DNA from: JAZSMJ01 sp045535815
Lineage (GTDB): Bacteria > Bacillota > Clostridia > Oscillospirales > CAG-272
DNA length: 7,377 nucleotides
Assembly (NCBI GenBank): GCA_045535815.1
Contig: JAZSMJ010000038.1
Coordinates: 1 to 7,377 of the forward strand
Direction: 5' to 3'
Below are positions 6,700 to 7,377 of this stretch, piece by piece. The translations under genes were made by a program, and so were the position numbers. The notes beneath the pieces are model-generated. The model was not told where the DNA came from, searched no databases, and was given only the letters and a program-made list of their open reading frames with translations. Numbering within the stretch: position 1 is the first letter of the stretch; every line of letters starts with the position of its first letter.

Positions 6700-7359
6700 T
6701 TGGTTACGTTTGATCAAATAAAAAATAATGAAGCAATAAGAACTTATATAAAAAAAGCTGATGAATCCCTTACAGCACTCGGATTCACAGAGCACAACTT
6801 TGCCCATGTTACAAAGGTTTCAGAAACGGCAGCATATATACTTGAAAAGCTTGATTACAGTGAGCATGATATTGAAATCGTTAAGATTGCAGGCTTTTTG
6901 CATGATATAGGTAATCTGGTCAACCGTGCTGAGCATTCTCAGTCCGGAGCAATCATGGCTTTTCGTATACTTGATAATCTTGGCATGGATCCGGCTGATA
7001 CTGCAACAATTGCAACGGCTATCGGAAATCACGATGAGGGCACAGGAATGCCTGTAAATCCTATTGCCGCTGCTCTTATTCTTGCAGATAAATCTGACGT
7101 GCGAAGAAGCCGTGTACGTAATACCGATATATCGAATTTCGATATACATGACAGAGTCAATTACTCGGTTGAAAAATCGGTGCTGAAAATTAATGAGAAA
7201 AGAACAATAATAAACCTGAAATTAAACATCGATACAAGATTCGGATCTGTTATGGACTATTTTGAGATCTTCCTTGACAGAATGATCTTGTGCAGAAAGG
7301 CTGCCGAAATGCTTGGTTTGCAGTTTAAGCTCATCATAAACGAACAGCCTTTGATATAA
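6700..7359 (+). CDS. HD-domain metal-dependent hydrolase of unknown substrate
   Basis: The 219-residue soluble protein carries an HD superfamily domain; members are mostly phosphohydrolases acting on nucleotides or cyclic nucleotides. The metal-binding pattern appears complete: His36 in HNFAHVTKV (32-40), the HD pair His68-Asp69 in GFLHDIGN (65-72), His79 in RAEHSQSG (76-83), His111 in IGNHDEG (108-114) and Asp130 in LILADKSDVRRSRVRN (126-141). The C-terminal 70 residues look like a small sheet-plus-helix domain that I do not recognise. There is no signal peptide or membrane helix. The gene follows the transporter by 36 bases with no terminator between, so it is probably in the same operon, though a direct link to transport is not shown. 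It lacks the extended HD-GYP motif of cyclic-di-GMP phosphodiesterases. The first 18 bases after its stop show no terminator before the window ends. Confidence 0.82.
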   Translation: MVTFDQIKNNEAIRTYIKKADESLTALGFTEHNFAHVTKVSETAAYILEKLDYSEHDIEIVKIAGFLHDIGNLVNRAEHSQSGAIMAFRILDNLGMDPADTATIATAIGNHDEGTGMPVNPIAAALILADKSDVRRSRVRNTDISNFDIHDRVNYSVEKSVLKINEKRTIINLKLNIDTRFGSVMDYFEIFLDRMILCRKAAEMLGLQFKLIINEQPLI

Positions 7360-7377
7360 AACCTCATAAAAAATAAA

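Noticed and set aside
3724..7359. A complete antimicrobial-peptide sensing and resistance module (transporter plus two-component system)
   Set aside because: No histidine kinase or response regulator lies in the window, and the transporter is a fused MacB type rather than a BceAB pair, so this label is not supported.

Overview
The window looks like ordinary chromosomal DNA from a low-GC Firmicute, most likely an anaerobic member of the Clostridia. The evidence is strong purine-rich Shine-Dalgarno sites, GTG and TTG starts next to ATG, sigma-A type promoters, AT-rich spacers, and a fused MacB-like transporter of a kind common in that class. Most coding DNA has a GC content near 38-40% by hand count of sampled lines; the first ~340 bases are near 50-55%. 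I cannot name a genus.

Region 1 (1-516): a short minus-strand gene for a stand-alone TipAS-type drug-binding domain. It has no MerR DNA-binding half, and its C-terminus is about 30-35 residues short. A perfect inverted repeat lies at its 5' end, and a 172-base AT-rich spacer without a gene follows.

Region 2 (517-3652): a carbohydrate-flavoured locus around a divergent promoter region (1639-1794). Glycerate kinase reads leftward. An alpha/beta hydrolase related to the AXE1/CE7 acetyl-esterases and a sugar phosphate isomerase/epimerase-like TIM barrel read rightward as a tight two-gene operon, closed by a strong intrinsic terminator. The two promoters sit back to back with a 17-base inverted repeat spanning their -35 boxes, so shared control is plausible. 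A reasonable but unproven reading is cytoplasmic deacetylation and isomerisation of an imported sugar derivative, with glycerate entering glycolysis through the kinase.

Region 3 (3653-7377): a 979-residue single-chain ABC ATPase/FtsX-type permease with a very large acidic extracellular domain, followed 36 bases later by an HD-domain hydrolase of unknown substrate. No terminator separates them, so they are probably co-transcribed.

I see no rRNA, tRNA, CRISPR array, insertion sequence or attachment site. I found no convincing new multi-gene system. The most unusual items are the truncated TipAS gene in foreign-looking DNA, the esterase that lacks two of the three CE7 signature motifs, and the symmetric operator-like divergent promoter region.
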